A stretch of DNA of 14,588 nucleotides. Origin: Hominisplanchenecus_A murintestinalis. Lineage in GTDB: Bacteria > Bacillota > Clostridia > Lachnospirales > Lachnospiraceae. Positions within the stretch are counted from its first letter, which is position 1. The number at the start of each line of letters is the position of its first letter. Under the pieces are notes generated by a model. The model made no database searches, was not told where the DNA came from, and worked only from the letters and a program-made list of their open reading frames with translations. The stretch lies in NCBI RefSeq assembly GCF_943193015.1, contig NZ_CALPCM010000050.1, positions 1 to 14,588 on the forward strand, in the 5' to 3' direction. Shown here piece after piece: positions 6,367 to 13,103 of the stretch. The translations under genes and the position numbers were made by a program.

Positions 6367-6455
6367 GTCGAAAAACAGGTTGGCGTTTGAAACTGCAGGG
6401 CCGATATATAGTCCAAACTGCAGATGAGACAAATAATTACAGGTGAGGTGTATGT

Positions 6456-7154
6456 ATGGAACAGCGGCTGAAAGTAATGGTAGTAGACGATGAGAGCAGG
6501 ATGAGGAAGCTGGTAAAAGACTTTCTGGTAAAGAAGAACTTTGAAGTGGTAGAAGCGGAAAATGGTGTAGAAGCGATCGACTTGTTTTTTGAGCATAAAA
6601 ATATTGATTTGGTTATCCTGGATGTGATGATGCCCAAGATGGATGGATGGGAAGTGTGCCGGGAAATCCGCTCTTATTCAAAAGTGCCGATTATCATGCT
6701 GACGGCGCGTGCGGATGAACAGGATGAATTGCTGGGGTTTGAGCTGGGAGTGGATGAATATATCTCTAAGCCTTTCAGCCCAAAGATTTTGGTGGCGAGA
6801 GTAGAAGCTATCCTGCGCAGGACAAACGCGATTTCAGCAGATGACACTCTGAGAGCCGGAGGTATTGAAATTGACAAAGCGGCGCATCAGGTAACAGTGG
6901 ATGGAAAGTATATAGAGCTAAGCTTTAAAGAATTTGAGTTACTGACATATTTTGTGGAGAATCAGGGACTGGCGCTATCCAGGGAAAAGATTTTGAACAG
7001 CGTGTGGAACTATGATTATTTCGGTGATGCGCGAACGATTGATACGCATGTGAAGAAACTGAGGAACAAGCTTGGAGAAAAAGGAAATTATATCCGTACA
7101 ATTTGGGGAATGGGATATAAATTTGAAGTAGAAAGCCAAAGTACGCCGGGGTGA
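6456..7154 (+). CDS. OmpR/PhoB-family DNA-binding response regulator
   Basis: 232 residues, standard for the family. The receiver domain (about 5-118) has the acidic pocket Asp11-Asp12, phosphoacceptor Asp56 in VILDVMMPKMDG, Thr83 in MLTA and Lys105 in SKPF. The C-terminal winged helix (about 132-228) has LSFKEFELLTYFVENQGLALSREKILNSVW, DARTIDTHVKKLRNKL (recognition helix) and IWGMGYKFE (wing). The start at 6456 is preceded by GGTGAGGTG (6442-6450). An ATG at 6452 is out of frame. The partner kinase begins 6 nt after the stop. The target genes cannot be read from sequence; autoregulation through the repeats in the leader is possible. Confidence 0.95.
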   Translation: MEQRLKVMVVDDESRMRKLVKDFLVKKNFEVVEAENGVEAIDLFFEHKNIDLVILDVMMPKMDGWEVCREIRSYSKVPIIMLTARADEQDELLGFELGVDEYISKPFSPKILVARVEAILRRTNAISADDTLRAGGIEIDKAAHQVTVDGKYIELSFKEFELLTYFVENQGLALSREKILNSVWNYDYFGDARTIDTHVKKLRNKLGEKGNYIRTIWGMGYKFEVESQSTPG

Positions 7155-7160
7155 CAAAGG

Positions 7161-8681
7161 ATGAAACATTCGATAAAGAAAGAAATGGCGTTGCTTTTTA
7201 TAGGGATTATGCTGCTGACGCTGATTGGAAACTGGGCGGTCAACAACATATTTCTGGAAAGCTATTATATGATGAAGAAAAAAAACACGCTGGTGGACGC
7301 ATATTGTGTGATTAATCAGGTGGAAGAAGCGTCGGAATATGAAAGCGATATGCTGCTGGCGAAGCTGAATGAAATACGGGAAGCAAACAATATTGTGAAT
7401 TTTGTTATCCTGGATGAGAATTTTGATGAAGTCATAGGGCTTCATGACGGGACGCGGAAACTTGAGAGGTATGCGGCAAGGCTCTGGATCTATATACAGG
7501 GCGGTGATTTTTTTGGAATGGAAGATTTGGAGATTAAGGTACTTCAGAAGAAGGATGCATACGTGCTGCAGCGGACGAAAGACGTCATCAGCAATACGGA
7601 CAGCCTGGAAATATGGGGCACGTTGAATACAGGATGTTATTTTGCTATGGCAATCCCAATTGAAAGTATCCGTGAAAATGCCAAGATATCAAATGAATTC
7701 CTGGGATATTTCAGCCTGGCGGCGCTTACGCTCAGTGTCCTTCTAATCTGGTGGATTTCCAAAAAGATTACAGACCCCATTCTGGAATTGGCAGACCTTT
7801 CAAAACGGATGGCAAATCTTGAGTTTGATGCAAAATATACCAGCGGAGGAAAAAATGAGATTGGCCAGCTTGGGGAGCATTTCAATCAGATGTCGGAGAC
7901 GCTGGAGCGCACCATATCAGAACTAAAAACGGCAAATAACGAGCTGCAGCGGGACATTGAGCAGAAAACGCAGATTGATGAAATGAGGAAAGAGTTTCTT
8001 TCCAATGTATCGCATGAGCTGAAAACGCCGATTGCCTTAATCCAGGGTTATGCGGAGGGGCTAAAAGAATGTATCAATGACGACGATGAGAGCAGGGAAT
8101 TTTACTGTGACGTTATCATGGATGAATCAAAGAAAATGAATACGATGGTCAAGAAGCTTCTGACCTTGAATCAGCTGGAATTTGGGAATGACGCGGTGGT
8201 GATGGAACGTTTTGAGCTTACGTCCCTGATACGGGGAGTTATTCAGTCCGCCAAAATTCTGGCGCAGCAGAAAGGGGCAAGAATGATTTTTGACGAGCCG
8301 GGGGCGGTTTATGTGTGGGCGGATGAGTTTAAGATAGAAGAAGTGATAACAAACTATATCAGCAATGCGGTTAACCATGTGGATTTTGACAAAGTAATTG
8401 ATGTCAAAGTGCGGAAGGAGAACGGAAAAGTCCGCGTGTCTGTCTTTAATACAGGAAAACCGATACCGGAAGAAGATTTGGATAAGATTTGGATTAAGTT
8501 CTATAAAGTAGATAAAGCGAGAACCAGGGAATACGGCGGCAGCGGCATAGGGTTGTCGATTGTGAAAGCAGTGATGGATTCCATGAATCAGGAATGCGGC
8601 GTCATAAATTATGACAATGGCGTAGAATTTTGGTTTGAGCTGGACGGAGGAGAAAGGAGAGAACCGGGAGATGAACGGTAA
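7161..8681 (+). CDS. Membrane sensor histidine kinase (HAMP, HisKA, HATPase)
   Basis: 506 residues. Membrane helix 1 is at about 9-30 and helix 2 at about 181-200, enclosing an extracellular sensor of about 150 residues without a recognised fold. Next come a HAMP domain (about 201-253), a coiled stretch, the HisKA dimerisation domain with the phosphorylated His285 in FLSNVSHELKTPIALIQGYAEGL, and the ATPase domain with the N-box NYISNAVNHV (398-407), IWIKFYKVDKAR (443-454) and GGSGIGLSIVKAVM (459-472). It is a complete orthodox kinase, paired with the regulator 6 nt upstream. The start has AAAGG (7156-7160) immediately before the ATG, which implies coupling to the upstream gene. Its last 11 bases overlap the next gene. 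The stimulus is unknown. Confidence 0.95.
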   Translation: MKHSIKKEMALLFIGIMLLTLIGNWAVNNIFLESYYMMKKKNTLVDAYCVINQVEEASEYESDMLLAKLNEIREANNIVNFVILDENFDEVIGLHDGTRKLERYAARLWIYIQGGDFFGMEDLEIKVLQKKDAYVLQRTKDVISNTDSLEIWGTLNTGCYFAMAIPIESIRENAKISNEFLGYFSLAALTLSVLLIWWISKKITDPILELADLSKRMANLEFDAKYTSGGKNEIGQLGEHFNQMSETLERTISELKTANNELQRDIEQKTQIDEMRKEFLSNVSHELKTPIALIQGYAEGLKECINDDDESREFYCDVIMDESKKMNTMVKKLLTLNQLEFGNDAVVMERFELTSLIRGVIQSAKILAQQKGARMIFDEPGAVYVWADEFKIEEVITNYISNAVNHVDFDKVIDVKVRKENGKVRVSVFNTGKPIPEEDLDKIWIKFYKVDKARTREYGGSGIGLSIVKAVMDSMNQECGVINYDNGVEFWFELDGGERREPGDER

Positions 8682-8847
8682 CCATATCGTCTGCGCCTGC
8701 AACGGAACGACAGTGGCGCAGATAGAAAAAGCAGTGAAAGAGGGGGCAAGAACTTTTGAAGAAGTTCAGGAAAAACTGCGGGTAGGAGTGCAGTGTGTGA
8801 AATGTAAGGATTTGGTGAAGCTGCTGATAGACAGTTATCTCGAGTAA
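8671..8847 (+). CDS. BFD-like [2Fe-2S]-binding small protein
   Basis: 58 residues with four cysteines in the order C8-x-C10 ... C42-x2-C45, the signature of the bacterioferritin-associated ferredoxin-like domain (Fer2_BFD), which holds one [2Fe-2S] cluster. The helix QIEKAVKEGARTFEEVQEKLRVG between the pairs also fits. In this family such a domain usually transfers electrons or senses iron and redox state; stand-alone copies of about 60 residues are common in Clostridia. The start at 8671 lies within the kinase gene (GGGAG at 8666-8670, and GGAGAG further upstream), overlapping its end by 11 bases. A TTG at 8635 in the same frame has no comparable ribosome site. Being in the same transcript as a two-component system suggests a redox- or iron-linked role, which is inference. 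Confidence 0.85.
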   Translation: MNGNHIVCACNGTTVAQIEKAVKEGARTFEEVQEKLRVGVQCVKCKDLVKLLIDSYLE

Positions 8848-8848
8848 G

Positions 8849-8856
8849 CAGCAGTT
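8849..8856 (+). repeat. Target-site duplication, left copy
   Basis: CAGCAGTT, identical to 8999-9006. It abuts the left terminal inverted repeat exactly and begins 1 nt after the stop codon of the [2Fe-2S] gene. Confidence 0.75.
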
Positions 8857-8998
8857 GTAACAGTTCAGCCCAGGACTTTGCACCTGCTGCAAAGTCCGTG
8901 AGAATGCGTAAATTTAGCCGGAGAATCCAGTCCTTTGCGAAAGCAAACTTTAAATGGGCTGGATTCCGTAACAGTGAAGCCGAAGGCTGAACTGTTAC
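8857..8998 (+). mobile_element. 142-bp MITE-like element with IS66-type ends
   Basis: The termini are a perfect 14-bp inverted repeat: GTAACAGTTCAGCC at 8857-8870 and its complement at 8985-8998. Both ends abut an 8-bp direct repeat (CAGCAGTT). Ends beginning GTAA and an 8-bp target duplication are known features of IS66-family elements, so this is probably a non-autonomous derivative. No transposase fits inside. The interior is highly structured: a 10-bp stem at 8873-8882/8888-8897, an 8-bp stem GAATCCAG/CTGGATTC at 8923-8930/8959-8966 enclosing TTTGC-GAAA-GCAAA (8934-8947), and a terminal hairpin at 8968-8998. The transposase that moves it would have to be elsewhere in the genome. Orientation is arbitrary. 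Confidence 0.8.
8968..8998 (+). repeat. Nested palindrome at the right end of the element
   Basis: GTAACAGT (8968-8975) is complementary to ACTGTTAC (8991-8998), with AGCC-GAA-GGCT inside and GA facing GA between the two stems. The left arm, GTAACAGTGAAGCC, matches the left terminus of the element at 12 of 14 positions, so it is a third copy of the terminal repeat. Confidence 0.7.
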
Positions 8999-9006
8999 CA
9001 GCAGTT
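8999..9006 (+). repeat. Target-site duplication, right copy
   Basis: CAGCAGTT, identical to 8849-8856, and starts at the base after the right terminal inverted repeat. Confidence 0.75.
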
Positions 9007-9027
9007 CGGATTTTAAATTGCGTTTTA

Positions 9028-9056
9028 TTGACAAAGCCTTTGTTTTATTTTAGTAT
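9028..9056 (+). promoter_or_regulatory. Sigma-A promoter of the zinc-ribbon membrane protein operon
   Basis: TTGACA at 9028-9033 is a perfect -35. TAGTAT at 9051-9056 follows after 17 bases. Transcription would start near 9063, with a leader of about 49 nt. The mobile element ends 30 bp upstream and leaves the promoter intact. Confidence 0.75.
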
Positions 9057-9111
9057 GTATTTATATATTTTACAAAATTAATTGTCGAAGAGGGATGAAA
9101 GGAGAGAGGTT

Positions 9112-10251
9112 ATGGCGAAATTTTGTATATATTGTGGGAAAGCATTAGAGGAAGGTGAAGTTTGTTCCTGTCGGGCAAATGCGGGAGCAGAGAAAGGAGT
9201 GCAGCTGCAGAAGCCGCAGCAGAGCGAGGGGGGCAGCCATCCACAGGATGTAAACGCCGGCAGCCGGCAAAGTCAGCCGCAGCAAAGCGTGAACGGCGGT
9301 TATCAGCAAGACCAGCCGGGAGGAAACGGCTATTATCAGCAAAGCCAGCCGGGAGGAAACGGTTATTATCAGCAGGGCCAGCCGGGAGGAAATGGTTACT
9401 ATCAGCAAAGCCAGCCGGGAGGAAACGGCTATTATCAGCAGGGCCAGCCGGGAGGAAATGGTTACTATCAGCAGGGCCAGCCAGGAGGAAATGGTTACTA
9501 CCAGCAGGGCCAGCCAGGAGGAAATGGTTACTACCAGCAGGGCCAGCCGGGAGGAAACGGCTATTACCAGCAGGGTCAGCCGGGAGGAAACGGAGGCTAT
9601 CAGCAGGGTCGCAGTCCGGAAATGGAATGGATCAATCATAAGACACAGAAGTTTGTCTCAGGAACAAAGAACATGTTTGCCGAAATACTTCCGGTACTTA
9701 AGGCGCCGATTACCCGTGGGCGGGAACTCATGCGCAGCGGCAGCAGTGCAGTCGGGACAGAGTTTATCATAGCTAAGTGTGTACTTGTGATTCTTATTAT
9801 GTTTTTGGCGGTGCTAAAGATAAAAAGCAGTCTGGGTGCATGGGGCAGTTATATTGAAGTTCCATATTTTAAGATGACTGTTATGATAATTATTCTTACT
9901 GTTGGAGTAGATTTTCTGGAAGCAATGCTTATGCATGGGATTACGGTAGCTTTCGGGGGAGTTTCGAATATCAGGATGATGCTGTCTCTGATTGGCGTGC
10001 GTGCGCTGTACCATTCCATTGGTGTAGCCATTATGGGATTGGTTTCGTTAGTCAGCGCGAAAGTAGCATTGGTGGCAGCAGTGATTTTCATGATGATGTC
10101 CGCTTATGTAGAACACCATTTATATGTTTCTGCGGTGGAGTGCAGTGAGGACAGGAAATTGTATGCATTCCTTGTGGAAAAAATATGTTTGGCTGTCGTA
10201 TGCCTTATTCTGGGATACGTTTTTGGCGATATCATCACAATGGTACTATAG
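9112..10251 (+). CDS. Zinc-ribbon, Gly/Gln/Tyr-repeat, multi-pass membrane protein
   Basis: 379 residues from 9112, chosen because GGAGAGAGG (9101-9109) precedes it; a reading back to 9082 has no such site. Residues 4-20 form a zinc ribbon with C5-x2-C8 and C18-x-C20. A hydrophilic region follows, then tandem 11-residue units GGNGYYQQ(S/G)QP at residues 70-157 (eight full copies, plus a degenerate ninth to 168 and a partial copy before). The C-terminal part carries about five predicted membrane helices (about 218-237, 253-273, 290-312, 318-337, 354-375). The function is not recognised. Zinc-ribbon proteins with a disordered Gln/Gly linker and a Yip1-like or other membrane block are common in Clostridia. 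It opens a run of plus-strand genes, the next being another zinc-ribbon ORF 72 nt downstream. Confidence 0.85.
   Translation: MAKFCIYCGKALEEGEVCSCRANAGAEKGVQLQKPQQSEGGSHPQDVNAGSRQSQPQQSVNGGYQQDQPGGNGYYQQSQPGGNGYYQQGQPGGNGYYQQSQPGGNGYYQQGQPGGNGYYQQGQPGGNGYYQQGQPGGNGYYQQGQPGGNGYYQQGQPGGNGGYQQGRSPEMEWINHKTQKFVSGTKNMFAEILPVLKAPITRGRELMRSGSSAVGTEFIIAKCVLVILIMFLAVLKIKSSLGAWGSYIEVPYFKMTVMIIILTVGVDFLEAMLMHGITVAFGGVSNIRMMLSLIGVRALYHSIGVAIMGLVSLVSAKVALVAAVIFMMMSAYVEHHLYVSAVECSEDRKLYAFLVEKICLAVVCLILGYVFGDIITMVL
9289..9615 (+). repeat. 33-bp in-frame tandem repeat array
   Basis: Eight full 33-bp units run from 9319 to 9582, each coding GGNGYYQQ(S/G)QP. A degenerate unit follows at 9583-9615 and a partial one precedes at 9289-9318. 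Units differ mostly by synonymous changes (AAC/AAT, GGC/GGT, TAT/TAC, CCG/CCA) and by AGC/GGC at the variable residue. This is minisatellite-like and likely to vary in copy number between strains. Confidence 0.95.
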
Positions 10252-10266
10252 TCAGGGAGGATGCAA

Positions 10267-10300
10267 GGAGACGTTTTCGGAGTGGAAAGGAAGCGTCTCC
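10267..10300 (+). other. Intercistronic hairpin
   Basis: GGAGACG (10267-10273) pairs with CGTCTCC (10294-10300), and the stem extends inward to about 12 bp with U-A and G-U pairs. No T-tract follows, so it is more likely an RNA-processing or stability element, or a leaky stop, between the membrane-protein gene and the zinc-ribbon ORF. Confidence 0.5.
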
Positions 10301-10323
10301 TGTAGTGTTTAAAGGAGAAGAAG

Positions 10324-10470
10324 ATGGGACAGATATGCAGTAAATGTGGCGCTTTGATGCCGGATGACGCAGTGTTCTGCGGAAATTGTGGAACTGTGTG
10401 CCAGCGTGATTCTTTTAGGGGAAACGTATGCAGGAGGTGCGGAAAGCCTCTGGAGGGAGAAGTCTTGTGA
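10324..10470 (+). CDS. 48-residue zinc-ribbon protein, possibly the 5' part of a broken gene
   Basis: The ATG at 10324 is preceded by AAAGGAG (10311-10317). The product starts MGQICSKCGALMPDDAVFCGNCGTVC and has C5-x2-C8 and C19-x2-C22, a complete zinc ribbon, then a further C-x2-C in VCRRCGKPLEGEVL before TGA at 10468-10470. The second ribbon is cut off before its second cysteine pair, whereas the paralogue at 9112 continues from the same GKALEEGEV stretch to CSC. That suggests the frame was lost here. The next ORF begins at 10428 in another frame and overlaps by 43 nt. It may be a real microprotein, or the N-terminus of a former zinc-ribbon/YARHG protein with a frameshift. Confidence 0.6.
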   Translation: MGQICSKCGALMPDDAVFCGNCGTVCQRDSFRGNVCRRCGKPLEGEVL

Positions 10471-11015
10471 TCTTAAATGAGCCGCTTTCCGTGTATGCAG
10501 ACAGTACTTCCGGGGAACGGGTATTTATGGAGGCGGTTTCGGATATTTATCTCGGCGAACACCGAGTGATCACCAGCGATGAACTGTTGCTGTACGACAA
10601 TGTAGAAGTGGATATCTCAGGAACTATCTGGATAGACGATAACAAAGTATTCATTGATGTAAAGAAACTTTACGGAGAGCCTCGGGAGACAGAAAGTGAG
10701 ACAGAGGAGAAGCCGGAAAGCGATGATTATATTTTGCCGGAAAGCAATTCCAGGTATTTAACAGACGCCGATGTGGCAGGATTGAGTTTAAAAGAGATTA
10801 ACTATGCGAAAAATGAGATTTATGCCCGTCATGGAAGGAAATTTGACTCGAAGGAATTAAGGGACTATTTTAACGGTAAAGAGTGGTACACAGGGAAAAT
10901 TGACCCGAAAAAATTTTCAGATAAAGTATTCAACAAATATGAAAAGAAAAATGCTTCATTTTTGTCGCAGAAGGAAGAAGCGATACAAAAAGGGGGATAT
11001 AAACTGGAACAGTAG
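10428..11015 (+). CDS. YARHG-domain protein, probably lacking its usual N-terminal part
   Basis: 195 residues from the ATG at 10428, with AGGGGA at 10417-10422 as a possible ribosome site. Residues about 15-83 form a beta-rich region (EPLSVYADSTSGERVFMEAVSDIYLG ... GTIWIDDNKVFIDVKKLYG). An acidic linker (85-105) follows, then a YARHG domain (about 108-170) with the name-giving motif IYARHGRKFDSKELRDYFNGKEWYTG. YARHG domains are normally extracellular and tethered by a membrane helix, often behind a zinc ribbon. Here no signal peptide or membrane helix exists in either reading. The first residues MQEVRKASGG are read from DNA that codes the zinc ribbon in another frame. A -1 shift near 10465-10470 would join the two ORFs. 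A deletion that removed a membrane helix is one explanation. Confidence 0.75.
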   Translation: MQEVRKASGGRSLVILNEPLSVYADSTSGERVFMEAVSDIYLGEHRVITSDELLLYDNVEVDISGTIWIDDNKVFIDVKKLYGEPRETESETEEKPESDDYILPESNSRYLTDADVAGLSLKEINYAKNEIYARHGRKFDSKELRDYFNGKEWYTGKIDPKKFSDKVFNKYEKKNASFLSQKEEAIQKGGYKLEQ

Positions 11016-11064
11016 AAATGTGTAAAAAGACAGGTGCAAATAGAAATAGCAGGAAGGAAGCGTT

Positions 11065-12021
11065 ATGAAAAATAAGATTGAAATTCTGGCATTGGTTCTC
11101 AGCATTTTGTGCGTGTGCGTGACAGGGGGCGCATGTGCTGTAAGCTTTATGCAGATAGAAGAGGCGAACCAGAAAATCGCAGCTCTGGAATCCGAAATCC
11201 AGAAAATAGAGAAAGTCCAGGAGACAGCAGGGCAGACCGAGGCGGAGACGGCAAAACAACAGACGGAAACCGAGACAAAAATTGAAACCGAAACGGAAAC
11301 TGAAACGCAGACGGAGACAGAGCGTGTTCAGATAGAGACAGAGCAGCAGACCGAAACGGAGACAGAGACAGAACAAAAGCAGGAGAATGGTTTTACTGTG
11401 GCAATAGACCCAGGGCATCAGGGATCGTGGGTGGATATGAGTGCGCAGGAACCGAGCGCGCCGGGTTCAACGGTGATGAAAGCAAAGGCAACAACGGGGA
11501 CTGCAGGTTCTTTCACGCAGATTCCTGAATATGAGTTGAATCTGGACATTTCACTGGCATTGCAGACGGAATTGGAGAACAGGGGATATCGGGTGGTCAT
11601 GACCCGCACAGATAACGATACGGCAATCAGCAATGCGGAACGTGCGGTGAAAGCATATGAAGAGGGGGGCGACATCTATGTGCGCATCCATGCCAACGGA
11701 AGTGAAGATTCCAGTGTGAGCGGTGCGCTTGGCATGACGCCTTCATATGATAACGCATATGTGGGGCATCTGGCGGAAGAAAGCTACCGCCTGACAGACT
11801 GTATTCTCAGTGCGTACTGCCAGGAAACAGGGTTCGGGGATTTGGGCATCCAGTATCATGATGATATGACAGGGATTAACTGGAGCCAGATACCGGTCAC
11901 GATTCTGGAAATGGGCTTTATGACAAATGAGCACGACGACACGGCAATGGCCGACGAAGCGATGAGGCAGAAGATGGTGATGGGCATCGCAAACGGTGTT
12001 GACCAATATTTTGGGAGATAG
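11065..12021 (+). CDS. Membrane-anchored N-acetylmuramoyl-L-alanine amidase (Amidase_3)
   Basis: 318 residues. One N-terminal hydrophobic helix (about 7-30) is a signal anchor. A short coiled stretch (31-52) and a Glu/Thr/Gln stalk (about 54-107, many ET repeats) follow. The Amidase_3 domain covers about 110-316 and has zinc ligands His118 (VAIDPGHQG), Glu157 (PEYELNLD) and His209 (VRIHANGS), plus the catalytic Glu282 (TILEMGFMTN). The enzyme cuts the bond between N-acetylmuramic acid and the stem peptide, outside the membrane. AGGAAGGAAG (11051-11060) supports the start. It follows the YARHG ORF by 49 nt and precedes the serine hydrolase by 5 nt, so both hydrolases are likely made together. 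The DNA behind the stalk is a degenerate GAGACA/GAAACG repeat. Confidence 0.95.
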   Translation: MKNKIEILALVLSILCVCVTGGACAVSFMQIEEANQKIAALESEIQKIEKVQETAGQTEAETAKQQTETETKIETETETETQTETERVQIETEQQTETETETEQKQENGFTVAIDPGHQGSWVDMSAQEPSAPGSTVMKAKATTGTAGSFTQIPEYELNLDISLALQTELENRGYRVVMTRTDNDTAISNAERAVKAYEEGGDIYVRIHANGSEDSSVSGALGMTPSYDNAYVGHLAEESYRLTDCILSAYCQETGFGDLGIQYHDDMTGINWSQIPVTILEMGFMTNEHDDTAMADEAMRQKMVMGIANGVDQYFGR

Positions 12022-12026
12022 GAAGA

Positions 12027-13103
12027 GTGAATCGAAATAGTAAAAAGCATGAAAATATTCTGATTGCAGTCATACTTATCTGTACCTGTGCAAACCTGAT
12101 TTTTAATGTGTTGCTCGTGAAAAACGCACTGTCCTGCCGGAAGATGTTAAGGGAAGCGGAAACGCTGGCACAGCGGGCAGGGGCGGTCAAAGAGAACGCA
12201 CCGGAGGATACAGACGAGACTGTTCAGAGGGAAGAGACAGAAGAAAGAGAGAGCCTGGCAGAAGAGACAGAGGCAACAGAGGCCGAAGCAACTGAAAGCG
12301 AAGAGCTGCCGCCATCAGACGGGTCGGAAACAAAATCTTTACCAGAGTTGGAAAATTTTCTTGGAGAAGCCGAGGCTTTGGGAGAGAAATGGGCTGTCAG
12401 TGCGGTAGATTTAGCGGATGGGGCAGTATATGGGTATTACGAGGATATAAAGATGCAGTCAGCCAGTGTCATTAAAGTATTTATTATGGCGACAGTTTAT
12501 GACAGAGTGTGTTACCCCAAAGATACGGAATCCGCAATCTATGTGCAGGAGCAATATGAGGGAGAGCTGAAAGCGCTGTTAACGAATATGATAACCGTCA
12601 GCGATAACGATGCGGCAAACCGCCTGGTGGAATTACTGGGCTATGGAAGCTTTCAGGAGGGACAGGAAGTTGTCAATGCATTTTGCCGGGAGAATGGTTT
12701 TGAGGGCACGTCCCTCGGGCGGCGTTTTCTGGAAGAGAATCCTGCGGATGATAATTACACCACGTCAGGCGACTGTATGAAACTCCTCCAGGACTTGTAC
12801 AATGGAAATTGTGTGTGCGCCGAGGCATCAGAGAAGATGCTGAATATGCTGAAAAACCAGACGAGGACAGAGAAAATCCCTTCTGGTATTCCAGAAGGGA
12901 CAGTGTGTGCAAACAAGACAGGGGAAATGCCCCAGGGATACGGTCTTGGATGCATTGAAAATGATATTGCTATCGTCTATGGAGAGCATGGGGACTATAT
13001 TTTGTGCGTGCTGTCGAATGATTTGGATGGGCGGAATGAAGAGGCAAAGAAGCGGATTGCAGAGATTTCAGGCTATGTATATGAAGAGTTTCAGAACCCT
13101 TAA
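12027..13103 (+). CDS. Membrane-anchored serine hydrolase of the beta-lactamase class A fold
   Basis: 358 residues from a GTG at 12027, with GGGAG (12013-12017) inside the end of the amidase gene as ribosome site. One membrane helix lies at about 9-32. An acidic Glu/Thr/Ala stalk (about 55-105) and the catalytic domain (about 108-355) follow. All three active-site motifs of penicillin-interacting serine enzymes are present: S147-V-I-K150, S192-D-N194 and K297-T-G299. The omega-loop region (GTSLGRRFLEENPADDNYTT) lacks the class A ExxLN glutamate, so efficient beta-lactam hydrolysis is unlikely. A peptidoglycan-related or penicillin-binding role fits the amidase neighbour better. Its architecture (helix, acidic stalk, outside enzyme) copies that of the amidase. 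Confidence 0.9.
   Translation: MNRNSKKHENILIAVILICTCANLIFNVLLVKNALSCRKMLREAETLAQRAGAVKENAPEDTDETVQREETEERESLAEETEATEAEATESEELPPSDGSETKSLPELENFLGEAEALGEKWAVSAVDLADGAVYGYYEDIKMQSASVIKVFIMATVYDRVCYPKDTESAIYVQEQYEGELKALLTNMITVSDNDAANRLVELLGYGSFQEGQEVVNAFCRENGFEGTSLGRRFLEENPADDNYTTSGDCMKLLQDLYNGNCVCAEASEKMLNMLKNQTRTEKIPSGIPEGTVCANKTGEMPQGYGLGCIENDIAIVYGEHGDYILCVLSNDLDGRNEEAKKRIAEISGYVYEEFQNP

Noticed and set aside
9289..9615. CRISPR-like array
   Set aside because: The 33-bp units are contiguous with no unique spacers and code an in-frame peptide, so it is a coding minisatellite.
9145..9641. Long open readings on the minus strand and in other plus frames across the repeat array
   Set aside because: A 33-bp repeat without stop codons stays open in several frames automatically. 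None has a ribosome site or known domain, while the frame starting at 9112 has both.
12027..13103. Beta-lactamase resistance gene
   Set aside because: SxxK, SDN and KTG are present, but the class A glutamate motif is missing and the context is cell-wall hydrolysis.
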